From assembly GCA_944323345.1 (NCBI GenBank), contig CALUSC010000001.1, positions 1 through 64,000 of the forward strand: 64,000 nucleotides of DNA, in the 5' to 3' direction. How positions within the stretch are numbered: position 1 is the first letter of the stretch; every line of letters starts with the position of its first letter. The translations under genes and the position numbers were made by a program. The DNA comes from an uncultured Bacteroidales bacterium. GTDB taxonomy: Bacteria > Bacteroidota > Bacteroidia > Bacteroidales > UBA932. The notes beneath the pieces are model-generated. The model saw only the letters and a program-made list of their open reading frames with translations, ran no database searches and had not been told where the DNA came from. Shown here in pieces: positions 35,498 through 44,602 of this stretch.

Positions 35498-37078
35498 ATG
35501 AAACGATTGATTATATTTCTGGCCATGGCATCGGTGGTGATTGCTGCTTGCAGCAAGAAAGACCTCCTGCCGGTGGCTTATATAAACGAGGCCGAGGGTT
35601 CTACATTCACCCCAGCCGAGGTCTCGGCCTATGGAGCTGATGTGACGATAAGCTTCTCCACGAATTACCAGTGGCAGATACGCGGCTGGTCAAAGCTCGG
35701 CTTCTGCTCTCTGAGTGCCACTAAGGGAGATGCCGGTAATGTGGCTCTTACCGTAAAGGTCAAGCCGAACTATACGGATGACGTACGTGTGGCAGAGTTT
35801 GAGATTCTGGCTGGTGCCGCCGTGCAGAAAGTGACTATCACCCAGACTGAGACCAATGCTCTGGATATCGGGACCACTTCTTATCCTGTTCCTGCGGAAG
35901 GCGGTCTGGTGGAAGTGGCTGTAAGCGCGAATATAGAATACACTGTGACCATACCGTCCGATATTACATGGATCAAGGAAGCCACTCAGTCCAAGGCCAT
36001 GGTCAATTCATACGTCATGTTCGACGTAGAGCCAAATATTTCATGGCTGCCTCGTTCCGCATCAGGCATTACCATTACCGGCAAGGATCTGGACGGGGAA
36101 GATATTTCGTACGATATCACGATTTCGCAGTCTGAAAATGCTAACGTAACATGGACCAAGACATTTACTGCCGATTACCCGGATGTGGCTCGCTCCACGC
36201 CGTTCCATGTGGCAATGTTCGGCGAAGAACTCTATCTCGCTGATTCCGACGGTTCCATTCATTCTGTGGACCCTGCTACCGGTGCATACAAGAGTGCGGT
36301 CACTGTTCCGGGGCTGTCAGTATCTCCTCAGTCCATGGTGAATGACGATGCCGGGAATCTTCTCTTTGCTCCGAATGCGAACATGAGCATGCTTTCTATC
36401 TATGTTTATGACGGATCGTCTGTCGAGCTTCTGACGGAGTACGATGCTGCGACTTTTTACGGTTATACCCTCGGAAATCTCAGAGTGGTCGGCGACGTGA
36501 AGAAAGATGCTGTAGTGACGGCACTGGCCGCCCTGTGGGGCAATTCGCCGTATTATGTTGCCTGGCAGATAAAGGATGGTGTCGTACAGTCTCCGGTCTT
36601 TGGTACCATCACTCCTTCGAATCCGCCGAGCAGTGTAATATACGGGTGCGTTTCACCTGTATCGGCTGATCTGAGTGACGGACTCGTCTTCATCGGATAT
36701 GCAGGAGCACCGTATGCCCTGTATTACTGCGCTGACCCGACAGGGGAGAAGTCATGGAATACGGTATATGACACCGGAACTGCCGGAAATGAAAACTACA
36801 ACAGCATCTCGATAGCCGAATTCGACGGCAGGAAGTACTGTGCGATAGGTGAGGACAATCATTTCGGCTATACGAACCCTACGGTTTATCTGGTAGATAT
36901 CACTGATATGTCCGATGTGGAACTTGTTTACAAGGGCAGCATACCGGGAGTCTTCGCTTCCGTTGCCGCAATGGATCTGAAACTTGTTCCGGAAGGAGAT
37001 GTATTGAAGATTTATATTGTGGATGCCGGCTATGATACGGCAGGCTGTATAGAGCTCCCTCGCCAGGAGGGCATCTGA
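35498..37078 (+). CDS. BACON-domain surface lipoprotein with shared beta-propeller-like module
   Basis: A 526-residue lipoprotein (IAAC lipobox, Cys18). Two BACON-like beta-sandwiches follow (DVTISFSTNYQWQIRG ... VTITQTETNAL, then VEVAVSANIEYTV ... DITISQSENANVTW). The C-terminal 300 residues match the lipoprotein at 32391-34052 (NDDAGNLLFAPNA, CVSPVSADLSDGLVFIGY, KYCAIGEDNHFGY). The two proteins look like a shared module with swapped N-termini, presumably glycan-binding. It is the last gene before a strong terminator. Confidence 0.75.
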   Translation: MKRLIIFLAMASVVIAACSKKDLLPVAYINEAEGSTFTPAEVSAYGADVTISFSTNYQWQIRGWSKLGFCSLSATKGDAGNVALTVKVKPNYTDDVRVAEFEILAGAAVQKVTITQTETNALDIGTTSYPVPAEGGLVEVAVSANIEYTVTIPSDITWIKEATQSKAMVNSYVMFDVEPNISWLPRSASGITITGKDLDGEDISYDITISQSENANVTWTKTFTADYPDVARSTPFHVAMFGEELYLADSDGSIHSVDPATGAYKSAVTVPGLSVSPQSMVNDDAGNLLFAPNANMSMLSIYVYDGSSVELLTEYDAATFYGYTLGNLRVVGDVKKDAVVTALAALWGNSPYYVAWQIKDGVVQSPVFGTITPSNPPSSVIYGCVSPVSADLSDGLVFIGYAGAPYALYYCADPTGEKSWNTVYDTGTAGNENYNSISIAEFDGRKYCAIGEDNHFGYTNPTVYLVDITDMSDVELVYKGSIPGVFASVAAMDLKLVPEGDVLKIYIVDAGYDTAGCIELPRQEGI

Positions 37079-37102
37079 TCAGTTAATAGTGTATGTGGGC
37101 AG

Positions 37103-37142
37103 AAGGGATTGGGCCGGAATGTCCGACCCGGTCCCTTTTGTT
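37103..37142 (+). terminator. Strong intrinsic terminator after the susCD operon
   Basis: The arms AAGGGA..GGG.CGG and CCG.CCC..TCCCTT form a GC-rich stem over a short loop (AATGT), followed by TTTTGTT. It sits 24 bases after the BACON lipoprotein stop codon and ends the operon that begins near 26.4 kb. Confidence 0.8.
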
Positions 37143-37146
37143 ATAA

Positions 37147-38742
37147 ATGAAAGTGTTTGACAGACAGAAAATGCTCATGAAACAGATTAGGGTTTTGTTT
37201 ATATTCTTTTTTACGGTCCTTTTCCTGTCCTGTTCGGAAGAAAAATATTATACGGATTCCGAAGCAGGACTTCTGGACAAGGTAAAAGGCGCATGGGCTG
37301 CCAAAATGATAGGAGTCGAATATGGAATGCCTTTCGAATTCGCCCATTGCGGAGAAATCTACGACGGTCCCGTAGAATGGAGACCTGAGATGGTGGAAGG
37401 GGCACTGCGCCAGGACGATATCTACGGACAGGCGAATTTCATGATGACATTCGATGCTCTCGGACTGGATGCTCCGGCAGATTCCCTGGCTTCCAATTTC
37501 GCACATGCGGCCTTCCCTCTGTGCCATTCTAATCTCCAGGCCAGGAAAAACTTCTTCGACGGCTTGCCTGCCGCAGAACTCTCCCTGCCTGAGAACAATA
37601 TCCACTGCGAAGATCTCGATTTCCAGATAGAGGCGGATTTCATAGGGATAATCCATCCTGCCATGCCCAGGGCTTCCAGCGACATGGCCATGAAAGTAGG
37701 GCAGATAATGTCGCATGCGGACGGACTTTACGGCGGCGTGTTCGTAGCTGCCATGGATGCAGTGGCGTATTACCTGGACAGTGTGGAGGATATCATCCGT
37801 ACTGCTCTGGAATGCATTCCTTACGAAAGCACATATTCTGAATGCATCCGTGATGTCATCAGCTGCTACAGGGAAAACCCCGACGACTGGACGGCGGCAT
37901 GGGAGACCATAGAGGACAAGTGGGGAAGCAATGACGTATGCACTCCGTACATCCCGTTCAACATAGATGCGAAGCTCAACGGTGCCTATATCGCGATAGC
38001 CTTGCTGTACGGCGGAGGCGATTTCGGGAAAACGCTCGAAATCGCAGTGCGTTGCGGCCAGGATACGGACTGCAACGCATCCAATGCCGCTACGGTTCTC
38101 GGTATCATGAACGGTTACGATGCCATTCCGGACAGATTCAAGAGCCATATCTGCAATATCTCCGGTGAAAAATTCCTCTTCACCGATTATTCATTCGACT
38201 CACTGGTAGACAAGTCCATGGAATTTATCCGCCAGACTGCCGGAACGTCCGGCAATGTTATCGGAGACGGGAATGTCAGAATAAGGATACGGAAACCGGA
38301 GCCGGTACCTCTTCAGGAAGGTTTCGGAGAACTCAGACTGGCCGGATTCAGATCTGTTTCAGATGCGGAATTCTGGAAGTTCGATGGGGCCTGGGAAGAT
38401 TTTTCGTATAATGATCCGGGAGACAACGCTCCATATAAAGTGGCTGCGGCTCCTGGAGCGAAAGTTTCCGCCGTGTTCGAAGGGTCCGGTTTTGCCCTGC
38501 TCGGAAGCTGGAATTCCGACTGCGGGAAAGCGGAAGTTTATGTAGACGACGTCCTGATGAAAGAAATCGACACCTATTTTCGTGAAGAAGCGGGCAAATA
38601 CGAAGGAAACAGGGCGTATTTGTGCCATCTGACAGGTCTTGCGCCGGGAAAACATACCATGGAACTGGTAGTGTCCGACGAGCGGAATCCGTCTTCTTCA
38701 GGTCATAAGATTTATATTGAAAAAATACTGATATACAGATAA
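37147..38742 (+). CDS. ADP-ribosylglycohydrolase-like lipoprotein with C-terminal beta domain
   Basis: A 531-residue lipoprotein (LFLSC lipobox). The start at 37147 gives a 28-residue signal; the ATG at 37177 (MKQIRVLF) gives a more typical one and may be the true start. The fold is ADP-ribosylglycohydrolase-like: GAWAAKMIGVEYG near the front, the metal-site pair in LRQDDIYGQ and CGQDTDCNASNAATVLGIM. Extracellular relatives inside PULs are likely glycosidases acting on sugars and not ADP-ribose, but that is inference. The last 130 residues form a jelly-roll or CBM-like domain (FEGSGFALLGSWNSDCGKAEVYVD). Confidence 0.78.
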   Translation: MKVFDRQKMLMKQIRVLFIFFFTVLFLSCSEEKYYTDSEAGLLDKVKGAWAAKMIGVEYGMPFEFAHCGEIYDGPVEWRPEMVEGALRQDDIYGQANFMMTFDALGLDAPADSLASNFAHAAFPLCHSNLQARKNFFDGLPAAELSLPENNIHCEDLDFQIEADFIGIIHPAMPRASSDMAMKVGQIMSHADGLYGGVFVAAMDAVAYYLDSVEDIIRTALECIPYESTYSECIRDVISCYRENPDDWTAAWETIEDKWGSNDVCTPYIPFNIDAKLNGAYIAIALLYGGGDFGKTLEIAVRCGQDTDCNASNAATVLGIMNGYDAIPDRFKSHICNISGEKFLFTDYSFDSLVDKSMEFIRQTAGTSGNVIGDGNVRIRIRKPEPVPLQEGFGELRLAGFRSVSDAEFWKFDGAWEDFSYNDPGDNAPYKVAAAPGAKVSAVFEGSGFALLGSWNSDCGKAEVYVDDVLMKEIDTYFREEAGKYEGNRAYLCHLTGLAPGKHTMELVVSDERNPSSSGHKIYIEKILIYR

Positions 38743-38748
38743 CCGAAT

Positions 38749-41700
38749 ATGAAAATAAGAATCAAACCCATTGTCGGCGCATGTCTGCTGGCCCTGTCTT
38801 CTTTCGCAGTGTCATGTGGCGGAAATTCCGGAAAATACGATATTGTCATCATCGGCGGAGGTACTTCCGGTACGGCGGCTGCCATACAGGCGGCCAGGAG
38901 CGGCGCGAGCGTATTGCTTGCAGAAGAACATGAATGGCTCGGAGGCATGCTTACGTCTGCCGGGGTCAGCGCCACGGACGGATGTTACAAGCTCAGGGGA
39001 GGAATCTGGGCGGAATTCCGTGACAGTCTCGAAGCCCACTACGGGGGAGCGGAAGCCCTCAAGACCGGGTGGGTCAGCAATGTAATGTTCGAACCCTCTG
39101 TCGGAGCACGCATATTCAGGAATATCGCGGAAAGGGAAAAGAACCTCGACCTGAGGTTCAATACTGTCGCCAGCGCTTTCGAGCATACGGAAAAAGGCTG
39201 GAAGGTGATACTGGAAAGCGACGGCAGGAAGACCGGCGTCACCGCGAGGATACTGATAGACGGTACTGAGCTGGGAGATGTGGCTGCCGCCATTGGCATT
39301 CCTTATGATATAGGCATGGAATCCAGGCATCTTACCCAGGAGGATATCGCACCGGAGTTTTCCAACGGCATCATCCAGGACCTGACGTATGTGATGATTC
39401 TTCAGGAATACGATCATCCTGTGCCCATACCGGAGCCGGACGGCTACGATGTGGCTGAATTCGCCTGCTGCTGCACGAATCCTGTCTGCCGTCATCCTAA
39501 GGAGGAGTACAGGATGTGGGGGCCGGAGGACATGATAACATACGGCAAACTTCCGAACGGAAAATACATGATAAACTGGCCTCTCGAAGGCAACGATTTC
39601 TATACCAATGCCATAGAAATGACTCCTGTCCAGAGGGACAGCGCCTTCCAGGAAGCGAAGGACAGGAGCGTCAGATTCCTGTATTTCATGCAGAACGAAC
39701 TCGGCATGAAGAACCTGGGAATAGCGGAAGAATATCCTACCGCCGACGGCCTGCCTTTCTATCCTTATCACAGGGAATCCAGGAGGACTGACGGTCTGGT
39801 GAGGTTCAACCTCAATGATATCATGTCTCCTTACGACCAGTCCAAGCCGCTTTACAGGACGGCAATCGCCGTAGGGGACTATCCGGTAGATCACCATCAT
39901 ACCAGATACAGCGGCTGGGAATCGCTTCCTAACCTGTATTTCCATCCGGTGCCGTCCTACGGACTTCCTGCAGGAGTGATGATGCCGAAGAAATACGATG
40001 ATGTTCTGGTGATAGAGAAATCCATATCGGTGACGAATATTGTAAACGGAAGCACCAGGCTCCAGCCTGTAGTCCTTCAGTTGGGACAGGCGGCCGGAGT
40101 GGTAGCCGCGCAGGCTGTGGAAAACGGCTGCGGAGTTTCGGAAGTATCTGTCAGAAAAGTCCAGCAGGAGCTTCTCGACTGCGGCGCGTATCTGCTGCCT
40201 CTGCGCGATCTGGAAGTCTCCGACCCGCATTTCCAGGCGTTGCAGAAAATCGCGTTGACAGGAATACTGCGCTACCACGGGCTGACGGTGGACTGGGAAA
40301 ACCAGTCGTGGGTATATGCGGACAAGCCGGCATCCAGATCTGAACTGCTGGATGGTTTCAGGGAGTTTTACGGTCTGCTGAAACATGGAGACGGGACACC
40401 GGTATCATTTGCAGGAATCCCTGTTTCTGACAGGACAGCCGACATATCATATCTGGCATCCCTCATGGCCGCAGCCGACGGAAGCAGTGCCGGAGAGATG
40501 CAGGAAAAAGTCATATCCGCATTGACGGAATCCTTCGGAAAGGATTACGTCAGCTCCGACATACCGACACGTCTCGAATGCGCAGTCGCCATAGATGCTG
40601 TTCTCGATCCGTTCGGGAACTATGACGTGGACATATACGGACGGCTGAAAGCTGAGCCGGACAGACTCATGTGGGTGGACCTTTCGGCGAACTGGCAGCG
40701 CTTCAATTCTCTGGATTCGGTGAAATATTATTGCCGGAAAATAGCTGAGGCAGGCATGACTGCCATTGTACTCGATGTCAAGGGTACCGGCAGCGATGTC
40801 CCGTATGACAGCAAGTTCACCCCGAAACTCGAAGAATGGAAGGGCGTCAAGGCTCCGGATTTCGACTATATCGGTGAATTTTCCAGGGCGGCAAGGGCCA
40901 ACGGACTCGATATCTATTGTTCTGTCAATACCTTTGCCGAAGGCCACGGCATTTTCAGGAGGGGTCTCATATATGACGGACATCCGGAGTGGCAGGCAGT
41001 GAATTACGTGCCGGGAAAGGGCCTTCTGAAACAGACTGACATCGAGGGGAAGACGGTGCTCTTTACGAATCCTGCATTGCCGCAGGTGCGTGGGCATATC
41101 TGCAATATATTGGCTGAACTGGTCACAGACTTCGATATTGACGGAGTCATCCTGGACAGGGGCCGCTATGACAATATCCAGTCGGATTTTTCGGAATATT
41201 CGAGGAAACTTTTCGAAGACTACATCGGTGCAGAGGTGGAAAGATTTCCGGAGGATATTTACGAATGGGTGGAGAATCCGCAGACTGGCAGTTTTGAAAT
41301 AAGTCGCGGAAAGTATTTCACGAAGTGGATAGAGTGGCGTGCGTCGGTCATTTATTCGTTTTTTGAAGAGGCCAGGGCGGCAGTGAAGAAAGCTGATCCC
41401 GATGCTGTTTTCGGAGCTTATACAGGTGCCTGGTATCCTTCATATTACGAAGTGGGAGTGAACTGGGCCAGCAGGGATTATGACCCTTCCGCGGATTTCG
41501 ACTGGGCTACGGGGGACTACCGTAACTACGGTTATGCCGAACTGCTGGACCTGTACACTAACGGAAATTATTATCCGCTCGTCACTCTCGAAGAGTTCCG
41601 CAAGAGCAACGGTACATACAGGAACGAAACGGACAGCAGTGTCAGCACCGGAGAACATCTGTGCGTGGAAGGGGCCTGCCTGTATTCACGCCATCTGCTC

Positions 41701-41880
41701 GGCCCGGACAACCCTTTCCTCGGGGGAATGTATGTCGAGGACTACAGGAATAATCCGGAACAGTTCGGAAAGGCGGTGCGCATGAATCTGGACAAGTCGG
41801 ACGGCCTGATGGTCTTCGACCTCGTCCATATAGTGAATTTCGGATGGTGGGATGAACTGAAAGAAGCTATAAAAGGCTGA
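38749..41880 (+). CDS. Fusion of FAD-dependent oxidoreductase and GHL10-type glycosidase
   Basis: A 1,043-residue lipoprotein (VSC, Cys23). Residues 30-500 are a FAD_oxidored (PF12831-type) enzyme with the dinucleotide motif GGGTSG at 36-41, EWLGGMLTSAG and a C-terminal FAD segment LQPVVLQLGQAAGVVAAQA. Residues 505-630 form an SLH-like helical linker. Residues 632-1043 are a GHL10 domain (MWVDLSANWQRF, DGVILDRGRYDNIQSDFSEY, WYPSYYEVGVNWAS) very similar to 18990-20327. PF12831 proteins in PULs are often misannotated xanthan lyases. Joining a redox domain to a glycosidase suggests oxidative sugar processing. Confidence 0.82.
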   Translation: MKIRIKPIVGACLLALSSFAVSCGGNSGKYDIVIIGGGTSGTAAAIQAARSGASVLLAEEHEWLGGMLTSAGVSATDGCYKLRGGIWAEFRDSLEAHYGGAEALKTGWVSNVMFEPSVGARIFRNIAEREKNLDLRFNTVASAFEHTEKGWKVILESDGRKTGVTARILIDGTELGDVAAAIGIPYDIGMESRHLTQEDIAPEFSNGIIQDLTYVMILQEYDHPVPIPEPDGYDVAEFACCCTNPVCRHPKEEYRMWGPEDMITYGKLPNGKYMINWPLEGNDFYTNAIEMTPVQRDSAFQEAKDRSVRFLYFMQNELGMKNLGIAEEYPTADGLPFYPYHRESRRTDGLVRFNLNDIMSPYDQSKPLYRTAIAVGDYPVDHHHTRYSGWESLPNLYFHPVPSYGLPAGVMMPKKYDDVLVIEKSISVTNIVNGSTRLQPVVLQLGQAAGVVAAQAVENGCGVSEVSVRKVQQELLDCGAYLLPLRDLEVSDPHFQALQKIALTGILRYHGLTVDWENQSWVYADKPASRSELLDGFREFYGLLKHGDGTPVSFAGIPVSDRTADISYLASLMAAADGSSAGEMQEKVISALTESFGKDYVSSDIPTRLECAVAIDAVLDPFGNYDVDIYGRLKAEPDRLMWVDLSANWQRFNSLDSVKYYCRKIAEAGMTAIVLDVKGTGSDVPYDSKFTPKLEEWKGVKAPDFDYIGEFSRAARANGLDIYCSVNTFAEGHGIFRRGLIYDGHPEWQAVNYVPGKGLLKQTDIEGKTVLFTNPALPQVRGHICNILAELVTDFDIDGVILDRGRYDNIQSDFSEYSRKLFEDYIGAEVERFPEDIYEWVENPQTGSFEISRGKYFTKWIEWRASVIYSFFEEARAAVKKADPDAVFGAYTGAWYPSYYEVGVNWASRDYDPSADFDWATGDYRNYGYAELLDLYTNGNYYPLVTLEEFRKSNGTYRNETDSSVSTGEHLCVEGACLYSRHLLGPDNPFLGGMYVEDYRNNPEQFGKAVRMNLDKSDGLMVFDLVHIVNFGWWDELKEAIKG

Positions 41881-41883
41881 TTC

Positions 41884-43293
41884 TCAGCTTCTCCAGAAAA
41901 TCTTTCTCCTGGTGAAGAAGATGGTTACGGCCATCATGAGTCCTGTGATGAACAGGCCGCGGACGATTCCCATGAACGGGGAGCCGAATGCCCAGGAATC
42001 TATCAGCTGGAGCAGTCCTATCGCTGAAAGTATAGGTGCGGTCAGAAAATTCGTGACGGTATATGCCATCATCGGATTCTGGCCGCATTCTGAAAACCAT
42101 CTCGCCTTCATTCCGAACCTGGTTTCCATGCAAATCAGGAATCCGGTGACTATGGCAGCCATTCCGGCTGTAGTCATCATATAGGAAAGGTTGCAATGGT
42201 CCTTGGTGATTCCTCCGTCTATCGGGTCGAATGCTATACCCAGGAGCATCATCAGATAGCCCAGGGTCGTGATGTCGGACCACAAAGCCTTGTGTCTGAA
42301 TGCTATGATCAGGAAGATGATCGCAGATGCAGCGGATACCATGAAATCGGCGGTGACATGTCTCGTGTAAAGGCCCCACAGCTGGAATACGGCAGTAAGC
42401 AGTGCCAGCGAGGCCATCCAGACGTCGGATTTCAGGTGCGTTTCCGTCTTCTGCTCCTCCCTCCTACGCAATATCATGTCTCCTGCCACCGATCCTGCAA
42501 GAGCTACCATAAGATACTGCAGGAATTCCCACCTGAATATCCATCCTATTCCGATGCTGTCCACCGACGGCATGAATGAAAATATTTCCGGGATATATGA
42601 CGTCAGTCCCTTCACTATGCCTATGGCAATGATGATGCCGCCTCTGAGAATCAATGACCTGCGGCTAATTATCCAGATCAGGCCTCCGAAAAGCGCGACA
42701 TAAGCCAGAACCATTATTATGATATCGCTGCGATTTTTGGACAGGGGGATTCCCAGAATGCCGGGCATCGCGAATGCGAGCCCTGCAATGACAGCAACTC
42801 CTGCCAGATTCGCCAGAGCCGCGAGTTTCCGGTCATTGAAGCCGAACCGTGTAAGCGACAGGAAAAAGCCTCCCCACAGGAGGACCTTGAATCCATAGAC
42901 GAGAAATCTGTTTTCTTCGGAAGATCCAGCCGCATATCCGTTTCCGAGCACTATGCTGAATGCTGCGAGAATAGCCCATCTTTTGACCAGACCCAGAATG
43001 ATGCCGGACATCGGCTGCCCGGATCTTATTCTTTTGTCCAGTGCAAAAGGGAAGGCGGCACCCATCGAGAAAAGGAAAAACGGGAATACCAGATCCACCC
43101 ATGTTATGCCCGGTATGTCCGGCCTGAATACATAGTCCGGAGGCGGGACCTGCGCATGGAACATCCATGCCGGCAGTCCTGACTGCCAGCCGATATTTGC
43201 ACACAATATCATTCCGAAAATGGCTATTCCCCGGAGAATGTCGATGGATGCTATCCTGTCATTCCTTCCTGAAAGGGTCTGGTTTGGATTCAT
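41884..43293 (-). CDS. DUF5009 membrane acyltransferase (HGSNAT/NagX-like)
   Basis: A 469-residue inner-membrane protein with about ten helices. It opens with ASIDILRGIAIFGMILC and WVDLVFPFFLFSMGAAFPF, the hallmark of DUF5009/heparan-alpha-glucosaminide N-acetyltransferase relatives. The human enzyme acetylates terminal glucosamine using acetyl-CoA across a membrane, and bacterial members are thought to act similarly. Placed between the FAD fusion and the esterase gene on the opposite strand, it fits an amino-sugar pathway. It converges with the FAD-GHL10 gene, three bases apart. Confidence 0.8.
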   Translation of the reverse strand: MNPNQTLSGRNDRIASIDILRGIAIFGMILCANIGWQSGLPAWMFHAQVPPPDYVFRPDIPGITWVDLVFPFFLFSMGAAFPFALDKRIRSGQPMSGIILGLVKRWAILAAFSIVLGNGYAAGSSEENRFLVYGFKVLLWGGFFLSLTRFGFNDRKLAALANLAGVAVIAGLAFAMPGILGIPLSKNRSDIIIMVLAYVALFGGLIWIISRRSLILRGGIIIAIGIVKGLTSYIPEIFSFMPSVDSIGIGWIFRWEFLQYLMVALAGSVAGDMILRRREEQKTETHLKSDVWMASLALLTAVFQLWGLYTRHVTADFMVSAASAIIFLIIAFRHKALWSDITTLGYLMMLLGIAFDPIDGGITKDHCNLSYMMTTAGMAAIVTGFLICMETRFGMKARWFSECGQNPMMAYTVTNFLTAPILSAIGLLQLIDSWAFGSPFMGIVRGLFITGLMMAVTIFFTRRKIFWRS

Positions 43294-43416
43294 CTTGAAA
43301 AAAATTACGGGTATAAAAACTACATCTTTCGGGACAAAATTAAATATTTTATTTAATAAATCGGTATTTATAATTAAAATTTTAGAAAAACCGCTTCGTA
43401 TTTTATAAAAATATTA

Positions 43417-43424
43417 TATATTTG
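43417..43424 (+). promoter_or_regulatory. -7 box (TATATTTG) for the SGNH esterase gene
   Basis: TATATTTG lies 28 bases before the ATG at 43453 in an AT-rich intergenic region. It is an exact match to the Bacteroidetes -7 consensus. Confidence 0.65.
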
Positions 43425-43452
43425 CTAACGGTAATCATAATTTGGTGTAGAA

Positions 43453-44592
43453 ATGAGCAAGTGCAGGGCGGAATGTGGAAATGTAGTCTGTCTGTTGGCT
43501 TATATTTTGATTTTCCTGTCATCAGGGTATATCCCGGTAGCGGCAGGAGAGCCTGTATGGCATGATGCCGCACGCTTCCCTCTGTACGGTCAGGCAGCCG
43601 ACTCTACTCTGACTCGATATGAACGTCTCCCGGCATCTTTCCGGGAAGTGGGTCGGGAACCTGTATGGAATCTCGGACGGAATTCCGCCGGTCTGGCAGT
43701 GCGATTCCGTTCCGATTCTCCTTTTATCCGCGTACGGTGGACCTCCATGTCGGGGAACACCATGAATCACATGACCGAGACCGGGGTCCGCGGACTGGAC
43801 CTGTACATACTTGCCAACGGGGCGTGGCGCTTCGCCGGAGTCGGTCGTCCTGTCGGGAAGACTACGGATGCCGTCCTGGTGGGCGGAATGGACAGGCAGG
43901 AAAGAGAGTACATGCTGTATCTTTCCCTGTATGACGGTGTGGATTCGCTTTATATAGGAGTGGATGAAGATGCTTTCATCGGTGATCCTGAGGTGCAATT
44001 GCCGGACCGCCGGCATCCTGTAGTGATGTACGGGACCAGCATTCTGCAGGGAGGATGTGCCAGCCGTCCCGGTATGGCATATACCAATATTATCGGGCGC
44101 AGGCTCGGACGGGAAGTCATGAATCTCGGCTTCAGCGGGAATGCCTTGCTGGATTTCGAGATAGCGGAACTGATGGCATCGGTGGAAGAGCCCGGCGTTT
44201 TCGTGCTGGACTATGTTCCGAACGCTTCTGCGGAACAGATCGGTGAAAAAGGTGAAAGATTCTTCAGGATACTGAGAGATGCGCATCCGGACGTGCCGGT
44301 GATTTTCATAGAAGACCCGCAGTTCCCGCATTCTTATTTCGACAGGGCCATCAGCCGTGAGATTTCCAGGAAGAATGCAGCCCAGCGCGCCCTTTATGAA
44401 AAACTCTCCGGTTCAGGAGAGAAACACCTTTATTATATAGCTTCAGAAGAACTAATAGGCAGTGACGGCGAGGCTACGGTGGACGGAATCCATTTTACGG
44501 ACCTTGGGATGGTAAGGTATGTCGACTGTGTCCTTCCAGTCATCGTCGAGGCTCTTTCGAATATTGAAAACAACACGTCCGGCGGACGTTAA
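43453..44592 (+). CDS. Secreted GxDLY/SGNH carbohydrate esterase
   Basis: A 379-residue exported protein. The N-terminal beta domain carries the GLDLY motif (GxDLY) and the C-terminal half is an SGNH hydrolase with YGTSILQGGCASRPGMAY (Ser in GTS), NLGFSGNALLD and DGIHFTDLGMVRYVD (His). This two-domain architecture is the one behind many Bacteroidales O-acetylesterases. With the CE2 domain of the GH20 enzyme it gives the locus at least two deacylases. It forms an operon with the epimerase-family gene ten bases downstream. Confidence 0.82.
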   Translation: MSKCRAECGNVVCLLAYILIFLSSGYIPVAAGEPVWHDAARFPLYGQAADSTLTRYERLPASFREVGREPVWNLGRNSAGLAVRFRSDSPFIRVRWTSMSGNTMNHMTETGVRGLDLYILANGAWRFAGVGRPVGKTTDAVLVGGMDRQEREYMLYLSLYDGVDSLYIGVDEDAFIGDPEVQLPDRRHPVVMYGTSILQGGCASRPGMAYTNIIGRRLGREVMNLGFSGNALLDFEIAELMASVEEPGVFVLDYVPNASAEQIGEKGERFFRILRDAHPDVPVIFIEDPQFPHSYFDRAISREISRKNAAQRALYEKLSGSGEKHLYYIASEELIGSDGEATVDGIHFTDLGMVRYVDCVLPVIVEALSNIENNTSGGR

Positions 44593-44602
44593 ACATATAG
44601 TC

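Noticed and set aside
38812..40386. 524-residue reverse frame inside the FAD-GHL10 gene
   Set aside because: The forward frame has an exact FAD motif and a signal peptide, so the reverse frame is a shadow.
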